Shown here: one piece after another, positions 24,391 through 35,532 of the stretch
Layout: each line of letters opens with the position of its first letter
Position numbering within the stretch: position 1 is the stretch's first letter
Assembly: GCA_963989385.1 (NCBI GenBank)
Contig: OZ022506.1
Coordinates: forward strand, 66,475,434 to 66,539,433
From: Ctena decussata
Taxonomy: Eukaryota; Mollusca; Bivalvia; Lucinida; Lucinidae
Length of the DNA stretch: 64,000 nt
Direction: 5' to 3'
Notes under the pieces: model-generated
Told to the model about the DNA's origin: nothing
The model's database searches: none
The model's input: the letters and a program-made list of their open reading frames with translations, nothing else
Translations under genes and position numbers: made by a program

Positions 24391-26912
24391 AAATATATGT
24401 CTGAGAGGATACCCAGGCTGATCAGAGTCTGAATTTTGCACACAACCACATCGTTAGCTTTGTCGTGTCGCGACTCAAGTTATTAATAAAAACAAAGAAA
24501 TAATTACTTTATATTTATTTTCTAATTCTATGTAGTATTTTGAAACCAAAAGAAAGCAAATAAATATGAACATAAATATGCCTAAACAACCGAAAAAGTG
24601 AAAATGAATGCTAATCAGACAACGCAGATATGCATGCTTTCATGTAAACAGTAAAATTCCAAATCAGCCGTCAAATTTGTTTAGACTGATAAGGATCTTC
24701 TTTTTCGCTTTGTAGCTGTGCAGACTGATTTGAATAGTCACAGCTGACACACCTTGAATGTGAACAGTAAACACTAAGGCTGTCACATCTGTGTAGACTG
24801 ATCATATTGTTTTTGACTGATCATACTCCTCATTTATTGATCTTTTTTTATTATTTTTTTTTTAATTTCCCGGAAGTTTTTAGAATCCTATACGAGGGAT
24901 GTTCAGAAAGTTCTGTTCGTGACGTCTTATTTTGGTAACCATCATAAACACAGAACTTCTGATAGCGAAAATATATAAAGGTATGATTTGTTCGGACAAC
25001 TTTGCAAACGTGGTGAATATTTTCTAAAGGAAATATTTTGGAACGTTTTTGAAAGAGGTATATCCTACAGCCACTGCAGATTTTCACTGAAGAAGGTCAT
25101 AGTTCATATATGAGCAGTCTTTGAATTATTTTCATCATTGCCACTTAAACGAAGTCCCCAGGCAACTGTGACCTGTAAATATCGCGGAAAATATATAAAA
25201 TCTAGGTTCCATACTATCTCTTCAATTTAGATTATAAGCATTTTGTGTAGTAGCAAATTCTCCCTTTCTACTAAAGTTATAATGATTTTGTAACGAAAAC
25301 AAGGGTATTAACATTCAAAATCTTGTTAGGAAGAGCCTTTGCCTGGGCCAATTCGAAACCGTCGAAAAATTAAAATCAACGTAAACAACGAAGCCGCTAC
25401 GAGCTTTCGAAAATGACGTTGACTTCGTTTTCGATAGCGTCATAAGAACTGTGCATTGCTTTGCAAGGACGAAATTGATAACGTTTGCTGTCCTTCTAAC
25501 TTTTGAATGGATATTGAAAACAACGAATGCCAAGAATCTGACAAAAAATTATTTTGTATTTACAATGATTTTTCACTTAAAAGACACACTAAAAATAAAT
25601 TCACATATGAATTTAGCCCAGTGGTACGTCTGGGACCTTATAACATGCGTTATAACTCAATAAAGAAAATACATCTTTGTATAGTGTTAGGTATCATTGT
25701 AAAGACACAATGTTGCGCTTTCAATACATGCATAGCATTTGTCCCCAGCACACCGCTAAATAAGTTTATGCGGCTAGAATCAGAACTTTCTGAACAAACT
25801 TCGTACTGTACATGCAATCAGAACTTTTTTCGATTAGACTGAGCAAGCTGTTCTTAGTCCTTTATGTGCGCGAATGTTGTAATGTACGAGTACCTATTTC
25901 ATCTCCACATTGTATGAAAAATACAGAGATGTGCAAATGATGTATTTATTTTCAGTGCAGTTGGTTTAAACAATATTTTATTCAAAGATTTTATACACAC
26001 ATATGAATAATATAGGATCTGACAGTAAGCGTAACGCTTATATATAAGTCATCTCCTGTCATCTCATTCAGTGCAGTTCCCTGTGGGTCTTCAAAATCAC
26101 AGTCTTATCCAATTATAATCTTGTTATAACCAGATTCTCCATTTTTCCTTGACAGCTAATTTCCCTTTATCTGGCCTCACATACCTGTTTTTTGGTTACA
26201 AGAATACAAATACGAATACTTTATTAACGCAATAAGCCATATGGCCCATGAGCATATATACATACATATCTCATTTAGTTAACATACAGGATAGCAAGCA
26301 TAAAAAGCATATACAACAGTATGGAATTACAATAACTAAAGTTACAAGGAAGCTTAGGCTATGATTATAAATGTACTTATGAGAAAGGTGCAGAAAAAAA
26401 CAAAGTAAAAAGGAGAAAAGACAATAAGATGAGATGTGTAAAAGAAATATCCAAACAATAATAACAGTGAGAAATGTATAACCACGGAACATATTATAAG
26501 CCGCCTTTGAAATATATATCAGTCAGAAGCTCTTTGGTCAAGTGATTGGGCCAGTCCTTGTCGCTTACACGGAATTCAAAAATGGCTAACTGCACAATGG
26601 CATTAGAAGTATCGCAATAGGACAAAGGTTCTTTATTTTGTTTCATATTTTTTTCTCATTTATTCAGAGTATGCTATTTTTTGTAGAGAGAAACTCTGTC
26701 AAATTTTATAAGACTTGATTGTCTTTCTCTTTACAAAACATGTTTCTGTCCGTAGAAAGTGTGTTCAGTATAACCCAGTTAACATATTTTTTAAGCAGTG
26801 TGATCAAACAAATCTGTGGTGCAATTTTATCTCGGTTACTGAGCAATTTACTATATTCTGTCAATGGATGAGATAGAGATCAAAACAAATCTCCCTGCAT
26901 TTTCCCTGCTGA

Positions 26913-26997
26913 AAATACAACAGATCTTCCCGAAACTTAGCAGATCCCTTCTTTATGTTGTTTCTCACAATTCAGAATCCCAAAATGCCGGACTTGT
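26913..26997 (+). repeat. 85 bp target duplication, right copy
   Basis: Direct repeat of 22002-22086 on the far side of the inserted segment. It continues without a break into the rest of the foldback left arm (TTGATGTTTAAAAGG), so this is the copy in the original target context. Confidence 0.9.
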
Positions 26998-27709
26998 TGA
27001 TGTTTAAAAGGATTTATATAAGAATAGATCAAAGGGTAATTTTGTGTGAATAAATCTAAAAATGACCATCATTATTGAAAATGTAACTAGGTCTGAAGAT
27101 AAATTAATGCATTATAAAGAGCGCCCTAGCAATTATTGTTTCTATTTTTTGCCACGCAATCAGGCTGCGCAGATAAAAAAAGGGTGTGGCCTGTGTCCAA
27201 ATATTTGTCTAAAATACACAGTAGAGTCTATTTTCAAGGTTGAATAATTTCAATAACACACCTGTAATGGTCATTGTAATGTATTATTTATACTGTGAGT
27301 ATGCTATAGGCATAACTGACCAACTATATTTCATGAATGCAATAAGTATACATGCACTATATCATGGTCAGACATTTGAGAAAAAGCTACTGTTTTTATC
27401 TGGGCTACCTCACAATTTGAGAAAGAGTTGGAACAAATAATTGCTAGGACGCTTTTTTTTAACTCATCGAAGTATCTTCAGAGCTAAGTACATTTTTAAG
27501 AACAGAATTTATTTTTCAGATTTCTGCGCAGAAAATTACCCTTTGATCTTTCCATATAAAAACACTTTTTTAAACAGCATGTCCCTATATTTTGTATTTC
27601 AGACTGTAGAGAACAACAAAAATAAGAAATCTGCTAACTTTCAGGGAGATACGATAATTTTTTATAGTTTTATTTAGATTTTTGAATATACCACAAATCA
27701 CCACCTTAA

Positions 27710-29110
27710 GTTCAAGAATACCCAAAAATCTGAGAAACCCAAATAAACAGACAACCCCAATTGCGCACCTGCTGCACCAAAGCAGGCCCTTGCCCTACTA
27801 TTTATTCCCCTGCTATTTCGATTCTACCATAAAATAATGCCACCAAAAACGTGCAGACGGAATGGCAAATCAGAAAGGTTCTTAATGAGCAGTCTGATCT
27901 CAGTTTCCGAACCTATCAGCCCAAAAACTTAGGATCTTTACGGTAGTTAGTGTCCTCTGTATAGGTAGCTTACCACCAATTAGTTTACATACGCAACAGA
28001 AATAAGGTTTAAGGTAGTCAGTAGAAAACTCGAAATTAATACCAAATTTTGAAGAACGACTCCAACCGATGGTTTAAAGAAGATAAATAAACACATGTTC
28101 TCCGCTCTAGGGGCCGCTATTTTAACTAGAACATGTAGCCCCAGCACGTGCTGTAAATTTGGCACGTTATTTTAGTACTGGGTAAAGTAATAAAACTATC
28201 TGATACTTCAGTGGTTTACAGCCAAAAACTCAATGTTGCCATTTTATATTTTTCATCTAGGTCTGTTATTTTATTTAACGGCTGTTGACATTAGTTACCT
28301 GACCAATGGTGGCCATTCTAACCGTTCTCTTATTGACTGAAGCTCCCCCAAAGAGGCGGTTCATGAATACTTAGTGGTAAGCTACCCCAAGGTTGAGCGA
28401 ACAATAACTCTGTTTTGTTCGGACAAATGTAATACAGAGTGATCCAGTATTGGACAACCTTAATAGGTTAAAATTTGCGCTGAATCTCTACATACTGTAT
28501 AATAGCTGATGGCAATGTAATTGCTCCTTTTTATGGTTATTTACACAACTCATTATTATAGAATGAACAGTGTTGCATAGCGGTACTTATAAGATTTTTT
28601 CCCTTTTTTTTATAATGGATGTCAAATAGACCCTGTTTTATCAAATATGTCTCTGTGAACTGATGTTGCCATAACAGTTCTAAATATTGGGACAGATAGG
28701 TCTGATGAAACAATGCAGACCAAGATCAGATTGCTCTCAGTGTCAGCATACACTGTTTGCTATTCCACCTGCATCACTTTGCTCTACAATTACTGTAATA
28801 GTAGAATGTCCAAATCTTAGAGTTTCGCGGTACTTCGTTGCAAATGTCAAGTGAGTCAAATAACACTATGGTCTGATATTTAACATAGGTAACGAAGACA
28901 ACGTGCATGAAACTCGCCTGCTACTATCGCCAGGGAATGTTTGTTTCAGAAGTATAATCTCACCGACCAATCGAATCCCGATTCCTGAATAACGAACTAA
29001 AAGTTCTATTGAATTGTTATGGATATTCAAGAAATGTTTGAACCCAATTTTTGGACTACAACAAATTTGCGAATAAAATTATTTAAGCACAGTGATTATA
29101 CCAGACGAAA
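27710..29110. other. Gene-free interval downstream of the membrane-protein gene
   Basis: Lies beyond the poly(A) signal of the minus-strand gene. No exon or recognised repeat is seen. Confidence 0.45.
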
Positions 29111-29116
29111 TTTATT
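29111..29116 (-). terminator. AATAAA poly(A) signal
   Basis: On the minus strand AATAAA occurs about 100 bp past the stop codon of the terminal exon at 29214-29317 (context TTTTTGAATAAATTTCG). Position and sequence fit a cleavage/polyadenylation signal; other AT-rich hexamers are nearby, so exact use is uncertain. Confidence 0.5.
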
Positions 29117-29213
29117 CAAAAATCGGGTCTGAATAAGAAATATAACAGGCTGCCGGGCTCGTAAAAACGATCTCTTGAAACTGAATAAAGAAGTAAGCGA
29201 AAACAATCCAGTT

Positions 29214-29317
29214 TTAGTGTACGTTGTCTACGTTGCCTGTGTCAAATGCCAGACCAGTGTGAACAATATACACTCGATGGTCGGTGGTAATGGGTAATTC
29301 TTTGTCGTCAGCTGCCT
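29214..29317 (-). CDS. Terminal exon, cysteine-rich membrane protein gene
   Basis: On the minus strand a strong acceptor (TTTTCTTTTAATTTCAG) precedes 104 nt reading in phase 1 to TAA at 29216-29214. After the split codon it encodes 33 residues, including ELPITTDHRVYIVHTGL and ending NVDNVH. The phase matches the donor of the exon at 35533-35829, and the joined codon would be GAG (Glu). The residues look like a cytosolic tail with no cysteine. The intron between the two exons would be about 6.2 kb and is full of transposable elements. Assignment to the same gene is an inference from phase and strand. Confidence 0.6.
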
Positions 29318-30104
29318 CTGAAATTAAAAGAAAAGTTGCGATTAGTTACGTCTGTCAATAGTCACTTGGGGTGGAGTTGGTCTGGCGAGTAAACTACAAT
29401 ACGAGTATCATTAAAACGGTACAATAAAGAACCGTTCCAGCTAAAAATCAGGCATATCAAGGTATTCAGATTTTAACCAAAACTTGTATATAAGTCCATT
29501 TGGCGACCAAACCTGCACCTGCAAATATAAGGTCAGTCAGTTAATGGTTGCTATGGAAACAGGGGGGATAATTGTTTTCCTTAGCAACAAGCAAATTATG
29601 CTTGATAAATTATATTAAATACAACATGTTTCGGAGGTTAAAACTGTTTAGCAAGGAAATAAACCCCTTCTGCAATGTTTTCACTGACACAATTGGCACT
29701 ATAGCTATCAAAATTTGTTTGACCAATTATCGAAATGTACATCACATGTGTGCAATTTGAGGTCACAATTCACATGTGCCAGCGCTTTTACAAATTTGTG
29801 AAAACAGTAAAACATGGCTGAAATCCAACCCAAATATCTTTTAAAGTATAAAAATCTCTTAAGATAACTACATTTAATTGTTGAAGAACGGCTATGGAAC
29901 TTTCAAAACCTGGTGTAAAATTGAAATATAGATTTCTCCTTAGTAACCGATGAAATACCTTGGGAACTGCCTCTCAGCTAATTGGACATTTTGATTGAAT
30001 TGCAAACAGTATATCATTAAAACGGTATAATTGAATGGTTATACACTACAAATTGCTCTCCTGTGTTTTCAAAACTAGGATAACTTCATTCGGGCTAAAC
30101 CGAA

Positions 30105-30345
30105 GCGCCGTGGTCGGGTGGTTTGAGCGACTCGGTGATGGTGCAGAAAGGCGCCGGAAGGTCGTGAGTTCTAACCTGGGGTTTGGCTACCCGGCGACTT
30201 GAAAACACTTACTGTTAACCTTGCAATAAAAGGATACTGTTTCGAATCAGGGAAGGATAAGGCAGTAAAAGGAGAAAATAGGGATCCACCTTTAATATTC
30301 TGTGCCCAAGATACAGTGGGTCTCTAACTCCTACAGCCCGTACTA
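30105..30345 (+). mobile_element. tRNA-derived SINE (Leu/Ser-like head)
   Basis: An A-box-like TGGTCGGGTGG at 30111 and a B-box-like GAGTTCTAACC at 30166 are spaced as in a type II tRNA, followed by a non-tRNA body (GACTTGAAAACACTTACTG, AAGGCAGTAAAAGGAG) and a tail region with CTGTGCCCAAGATACAG. The same body order recurs at 54393-54545, and the tail near 4640. Lies in the last intron of the minus-strand gene. No target duplication could be fixed. Confidence 0.65.
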
Positions 30346-30369
30346 GGCAATCGAAAACTCGACAAATGT

Positions 30370-30765
30370 TAAACACGGAATTAAATGAACCGAGAATTAT
30401 CGTTTGTTTGAGAAAATTTCACGCATCTGATGAAAGAATTTCAGTTTTTAATGTCAATGAATTATTGCCAGGGCATGGCAAACACTGTTTGAATTTTCCG
30501 GCATCAACGCAATGACAACATAGATCTGTTACAATAGCAACTTTGGAATTATTAACGGTTGTGCTTAGTACCTCGGCAGAATGATGTCTCGATAACGTCA
30601 CTTTAAAATCAATATCAACTCTTCGTTACTTTGGTAACAGATCTATGGGTCATAGGTAAAAGTCAATTTTTCAATGACATTACAAACTGAAATTCTTTCA
30701 GCAGAAAATTCAGATTTTCTCAAAGAAATTTACAAGTCATTTGATTCCGAGTTGTTAATGAACTT
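30370..30765. mobile_element. ~0.4 kb foldback element
   Basis: Left part GAAAGAATTTCAGTTTTTAA TGTCAATGAA faces an inverted right part that on the other strand reads GAAAGAATTTCAGTTTGTAA TGTCATTGAA; CATAGATCTGTTAC occurs in both arms. A related stretch with GTTGAAAAATTGCAGTTTGT, GATGTCACTGGAAAA and CATAGATCTGTTAGC lies at 10.67-10.86 kb and in its duplicate. A non-coding inverted-repeat element. Confidence 0.55.
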
Positions 30766-30889
30766 CTCGCTATAACATTTAATCCAAATTCAGAAAGACC
30801 TGATCGTCCAGAAAAACGAAAAGGAAGTCACAGAAGTTGTCCGTCTTTTTTAAATTGCCAAACAAAAACCTAAGGAAGTTTACCAATAT

Positions 30890-31125
30890 GAGCCGCGACA
30901 CGATAAAACCAACAATGTGGTTGTGCGCCCAGCGCAGACTCAGATCAGCCTGGGCATCCGCTCAGTCAGGTCAGACTTTTTCCTAAGCACTTAAAGGGTA
31001 GATTAGGGTCTAAGCTACAGCCGCGCAGACAGCGAAGACTCTGATCAGACTGGGCGGATGCCCAGGCTGATCTGAGTCTACGCTGGGCGCACAACCACAT
31101 TGTTGGTTTTCTCGTGTCGCGGCTC
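30890..31125. mobile_element. 236 bp palindromic GAGCC element, copy 1
   Basis: Begins GAGCCGCGACACGATAAAAC and ends with its inverted form (TTTTCTCGTGTCGCGGCTC). The arms pair over most of the length (CCCAGCGCAGACTCAGATC, AGCCTGGGCATCCGC). ATAT stands directly on both sides (30886-30889 and 31126-31129). Non-autonomous, foldback MITE type; no coding capacity. Confidence 0.92.
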
Positions 31126-31289
31126 ATATACCTTAGTCGAAACAGTGATTGTCAGCAATAGCTTCGACATCAGTCGTCCATTTGTCGTTTATATTTACCG
31201 CAAATATTCTGAAAATTGGTACGCCTAAAATAATTACGGTATAGGTCCTAAAATGAGACAGTTTGGTTTTTCAGTAATGTGTCCAAAAG

Positions 31290-34200
31290 ATTTAATCGCA
31301 TGCGTGTTATGTACAGCACTTACCGGTTACCCGCAATTCAAATTCATGCGATACACATCTCTGGAACATACCGGGAGTATTTGAGGTGGGCTTGAAAAAC
31401 TTTAATGAGATTTCAACAGATGACAGAAACATGTATATTTCGGCGAGGAAGAGGTGTGGTTGGATTTCTTGTGAATTGGGATATATGGTGAGTGCTGTCT
31501 TGGGATGCCGACCACTGACCAACAGACTGATCTCAATCCGCCTGAGATAAGCTCCTTTCAATATCACCATCATACAGGATTATGCACTAACATCTGGACG
31601 TGATTTCAATGAGGTCAGTCACTTTTACGAGCAGCTCTAGGAAATCATAGACAAACACCTAAGAAGGCCATTCTGGTTGTACAAGGGGAGTGGGATACTA
31701 ATTTAAAAGTTGCGAAGGGTGCTAAGGCAGACTGGGGAGACGTTTGTGGACCCTACTGCGATGCCGAGACAAGTAAGAGAAGTCTAAGACTGCTTGAGTT
31801 TGGAACCTCTAACAACCTCATACTAATAAACACCCTTGGCCCTAACAAAACATCCAGAGGATGGGCGTGGCACAGCCAAGACGGATGGTAAGCAATACAA
31901 TCAGACGGACTACAGTGCTTCCAATTAGGAGTTAACATCCATAGAACTAGAAGCTTTTCCAAAGGGTATAATCAATTCCGCCAACTTTCGCTTCCTGCAG
32001 AGACTGTCCGTCACATTTGGCTTCCTGCAGAGAATGTCCGCGTGATTCTGCTTCTTGCCGAGACTTCTGTACATGATAAATGGCTTCCTGCAGAGAGTGT
32101 CCCCGTGATTCTGCTTCCTGCCGAGGCTCTCGGAAGGAAGCAGAGTCACGCGGACAGTCTCGGCAGGAAGACATTTTTCGAGGACAGTAGTCTCTGCAGG
32201 AAGCAAGTGTTCGCGGACAGTCTCTGCGGAAGCGAAATATGATGTACAGTCTCTGCAGGAATCAAAAGTTAGCGGAATCGATTATACCCTGTGTTTTCCT
32301 AGAGCAGATATGACCAGGTGATGATAAACTTTGGAGTTCATCTGAAGAAGGAAAGAAAGCAAACCCAGCCAAGACTGAGGCTTTACCTTGAAAAATTAAG
32401 GGACCCAGCACTTTTCTAGCAACAATAGGTGGAAAATTCGTACTAGTAATCGGCCTGAGGGATGATGACAGGGACATAAATACCATACAATAGCAGTGAC
32501 TGGACCACGAGGTGCAGCCAGTGAGATTCTTGGGAAGGATCTTCGCGAGAAAAAGCTCTGTATCACCAGAGATGTTCTCGATCTCTGTTATGAGAGGGAA
32601 ATTTGACGACGAGGCGATATGAATAGATGCAGAAGGAGCAAAAGAATACAAGAGGTTTCAGAAGGCGGTGAAGTTAGTAAGGAAGACCGGAGTTATCGAA
32701 ACCTGCCTTAACAAAAACAAATGCAAGAGAGCATAACAACTAGTAAAGGATCTGAAATCAGAGAAACAGGGTAGATCCACAACTATCCAGGACAAATCTG
32801 GGAAAATTCTTACAGGACAAGTCTGGACATGTCTAACAGAAGAACAGCAGATTCTAAGCAGATAACAAAATATTCCTCGGATCTATACAACCATGAGAAT
32901 TACAGTGCTATTGCTGTTCTGGGCTGCAATCACATAGAAGAAGATCTACAACAGATCAGTCGCGAGGACGTTGTCGTTGCAGTAGCAGCACTGAAAAAGG
33001 GGAGTTGATTTAATACCAGCAGAGCTTGTCCAAGCTGGCAGGGAGACCATGATCGAAGTCTTAATAGGCTCTGTAATAAGATATGGAGAACAGGAGAATG
33101 ACCTATGTCTACCCCATGGACTGAGTCACTGATTATTACACTATCTTAAAGGCAAACGTACAGCTCTGCCAGAGCTACAGAACCATCAGCTTTAGTCATT
33201 CGAGTAAAGTCATGCTGAAAGTCACATTGAATAGGCTGAAATCCCGAGCCGAGGAGATAATCGCTGACGAACAAGCTTTGTTCATGCTTGAAGATGCACC
33301 ATAGAACAGTCTATTATCTCAGAATCATGCGTGAAAAATACCCCCAACATCAGCAGAATCTGTACCATGTCTTCATTAATTTAAAAAAAAAGGAAAAAGG
33401 AAAATTCTCAGAGACTGACACAATTTAATCCCAGATCCCACCCAAGAGGTTATGTGGGGAAAAAGACAACACATTATTAGTCATCACCAAAGACACAACC
33501 AGCGATAGCCACGTGAACAGCGATTTCTCATGTAGCCTCTGTCAAATGCAGCCCTTTGGGCCATCATGCAGAATTACAAATTATTATATCAAAATGCACA
33601 TCTAGTTCATACTACTGAACAGCTCTACGACAAGGCTAGAAGTGCAGTCCAGATGACTGGCAGCACAGGAGATTGGTTCATAACAACGGTTGGAGTTAGG
33701 AAGGGTGTATTATGCTACCCACCCTCTTCAATGTCACCCACCCTCTTCAATATTTTTTTCTGAAACAGGTTATGTCTGATGCTTTGAAAGAACATAACAG
33801 AAACTTCAACTGGAAAGATCAGCATAGACGGCAGAAATTTTACCAATCTGCGAGTTGCCGATGACACAGACACTCTAGCTTAGGAAAGGGAGGAACTAGA
33901 ATTAAAGTCTATAGGAGTTCCTACTTTAAAGTCTCAAAGAAACCTGCACAAAGTATAAGATAAAGATCAGTGCTGAGAAGACCAAACTGTTGACAACAGC
34001 GACGACAGCATGAAGTAGGAGACGAAGGTTATTTGACAGAATCTGGATACCGTAACAAGCTTAAAATACTATGAAGCAGTTGTTTCAGATGTTAGCTTAA
34101 AACCCGATGTTCTCTCAAAGATTGCAAAACCCACCGCAGCTCTTAACAAAGCTGAAGCGGATTCCTATGGATAGCAGCATATTTCTCGGATCAAAGGTAA

Positions 34201-34645
34201 AACTGGTGCGCTCCCTTGTCATTTCTATATTTCTGGATACCCGTGAATCGTGCGCCTTGGCAGCAGAATAAGAGAAAAGAAAGCAGGCCTTACCGAAAGC
34301 GATTGGACATTTCGTACAGCACCCACCTAGCTAACAAGGAAGTTTGCAGAAAGATCCAGGCATTCATTGGAGAATATGACGAACTCCTGACCATTGTCAA
34401 GGAACAGAGATCATGGACTCGTTTGTCCAAATCATAACGTCTTCGGGCTTAGCAAATCGATACTACAGGGCACAGTGAAAGGAAAAAGAAGACGAAAGAA
34501 GAGGTAAAATTATTTTTTAAAAAGTAGACAGAGATGGACTTTTTCAGCACAACTAAGACATCTGAAAACAGGACACGGTGGATAGTGATTGTTGTGAAGT
34601 CATCTATGGTGCTCCAACGACCTTGCAAGGTTACGGGCTAGAATA
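31290..34645 (+). pseudogene. Dead RTE-like non-LTR retrotransposon
   Basis: Broken frames run in the order of an endonuclease/reverse-transcriptase LINE of the RTE-like type found in many animals (often mis-annotated as craniofacial development protein 2-like). Endonuclease remains: ISIRLR, APFNITIIQDYA, ILVVQGEWDTN (an altered QGDW site), ADWGDVCGPYCDAE, LLEFGT and NTLGPNKTSRGWAWHSQDGW. Middle: LRLYLEKLRDP, IGLRDDDRDINT, VLDLCYERE. RT remains: STTIQDKSGK, EEDLQQISREDV, ALKKG, NKIWRTGE, YPQHQQNLYHVFI, and a VADDTDTLA motif keeping the paired catalytic Asp. C-terminal: ISYSTHLANKEVCRKIQ, GEYDELLTIVKEQRS. Many stops and frameshifts; split by a foldback element at 31961-32293. It lies in the last intron of the minus-strand gene, in opposite orientation. 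Confidence 0.85.
31961..32293. mobile_element. 333 bp foldback element with tandem-repeat arms
   Basis: Begins AAAGGGTATAATCAATTCCG and ends with an inverted GGAATCGATTATACCCTGTG. Each arm of about 160 bp consists of diverged ~32 bp units (CTTCCTGCAGAGACTGTCCG type), direct in the left arm and inverted in the right, meeting near 32125-32150 at CCGAGGCTCTCGG. TTTTCC flanks it at 31955-31960 and 32294-32299. Removing the insert and one TTTTCC restores a continuous reading frame in the host retrotransposon, which supports precise insertion. Layout resembles Drosophila Foldback elements, whose long ends are also tandem arrays. Confidence 0.88.
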
Positions 34646-34796
34646 AAATAGAATAGAAATATTGAAACGGACAGGAGTAGGTCTGCAGGTCTGAGCAAAC
34701 AGTGCAGCCCCAGATAGGCACAGTCTGCTCACAGTATACACTATTTGCCATTCCATCTGCATCTTTTGGACACATTGCTGCATCGTAAAAACAAAT

Positions 34797-35021
34797 GAGC
34801 CGCGACACGACAAAACCAACAATGTGGTTGTGCGCCCAGCGCAGACTCAGATCAGCCTGGGCATCCGCCCAGTCTGATCAGAGTCTTCGCTGTCCGCATG
34901 AAGGTAGCTTAGACCCTCTAAGCGCACAGCGAAAAGTCTGATCAGACTGGGCAGATGCCCAGGCTATCTGAGTCTGCACTGGCCGCACAACCACATTGTT
35001 GGTTTTCTCGCGTCGCGGCTC
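34797..35021. mobile_element. 225 bp palindromic GAGCC element, copy 2
   Basis: GAGCCGCGACACGACAAAAC to GTCGCGGCTC, flanked by AAAT on both sides (34793-34796, 35022-35025). The right half (CACTGGCCGCACAACCAC) is diverged from the family (CGCTGGGCGCACAACC) and is tandemly duplicated just downstream. Confidence 0.92.
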
Positions 35022-35046
35022 AAATGTAACATTTTAGGCCACGGTT

Positions 35047-35188
35047 AGACCCTCTAAGCGCACAGCGAAAAGTCTGATCAGACTGGGCAGATGCCCAGGC
35101 TATCTGAGTCTGCACTGGCCGCACAACCACACAATTTGTTGGTTTTCTCGCGTCGCGGCTCAAATGTAACATTTTAGGCCACGGTTAG
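35047..35188 (+). repeat. Tandem duplication of the right half of palindromic copy 2
   Basis: Repeats 34911-35048 (AGACCCTCTAAGCGCACAGC through GCGGCTCAAATGTAACATTT to GGCCACGG) with a 136 bp offset and a 4 bp extension (CCACACAATTTG). The copied unit includes the element's right end plus its AAAT and host flank, so it arose by local duplication after insertion and not by transposition. Confidence 0.88.
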
Positions 35189-35261
35189 TATTTAAGGTGT
35201 CCAACTTCTAAGAATTCTTACTATATGCTTCTATGCTCAATAAGACGGAAAAGCTCTGCTT

Positions 35262-35505
35262 GAGCGGCGACACGACAAATCGAAGAAAGTGGCAAAGTGC
35301 GCGCCCAGCGAAGACTCAGATCAACCTAGGCATCCGCCCAGGTCGATCAGAGTGTTTGCTGCGCACTTTAAGGGTAACTAACTTAAGGATTTAAGACAGC
35401 TCTGTGTGGACAGCGACGATTCTGATCAGCCTGAGCCGATGCCCAGGCTGATATGAGTCTTCGATTGGCGCACATGCCACTGTTGGTTTTGTACTGTCGC
35501 TGCTC
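35262..35505. mobile_element. 244 bp palindromic GAGC element, copy 3 (old)
   Basis: GAGCGGCGACACGACAAATC to TACTGTCGCTGCTC. Both ends and the arms are more diverged than in the other copies (CATGCCACTGTTGG instead of CAACCACATTGTTGG) and the flanks (GCTT / ATAT) do not match. The oldest-looking member here. It ends 28 bp from the 3-prime end of the exon at 35533-35829, inside the intron next to the splice donor. Confidence 0.8.
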
Positions 35506-35532
35506 ATATTCATCTGAGAATGTTTTTCTTAC

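Larger units (their letters stand above)
22082..26902. repeat. Second copy of the 10.0-14.26 kb segment (inserted copy)
   Basis: Colinear with 10003-14257 over its whole length. Differences: lack of 57 bp matching 10946-11002 (between two CTA trinucleotides), a 610 bp inverted-repeat element at 23781-24390, longer AT dinucleotide and AAT tracts, and scattered single-base changes. It interrupts a recognisable foldback arm, so this is the derived copy. The right junction has ATTTTCCCTGCTG, where TCCCTGC repeats the seven bases just before it: a small templated filler. Confidence 0.9.
21943..27709. mobile_element. Foldback element split by a 4.8 kb duplicated segment
   Basis: Left end TTAAGGTGGTGATTATC (21943) and right end GGTGATT inverted as AATCACCACCTTAA (to 27709). 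Arms of a few hundred bp pair across the element: AACTTAGCAGATCCCTTC pairs with the inverted GAAAGTTAGCAGATTTCTTA, GATCAAAGGGTAATTTT is nearly identical in both arms, and CCTAGCAATTATTG faces AATAATTGCTAGG. The left arm is split after 140 bp by the duplicated segment and resumes at 26913. Without the insertion the element would be about 0.85 kb. TTAA at both tips would fit a TTAA-targeting DNA transposon family, but the sister copy at 19.4 kb lacks clear TTAA ends, so class is open. Confidence 0.75.

Noticed and set aside
25507..25842. 111-residue plus frame in the second copy of the duplication
   Set aside because: The donor copy has one fewer A in the same run, which shifts the frame; the near-identical copy therefore does not preserve it.
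31925..32242. Repetitive frames rich in Leu/Pro/Ala/Glu and Arg/Lys/Gln
   Set aside because: They read the ~32 bp units of the foldback element in both orientations.
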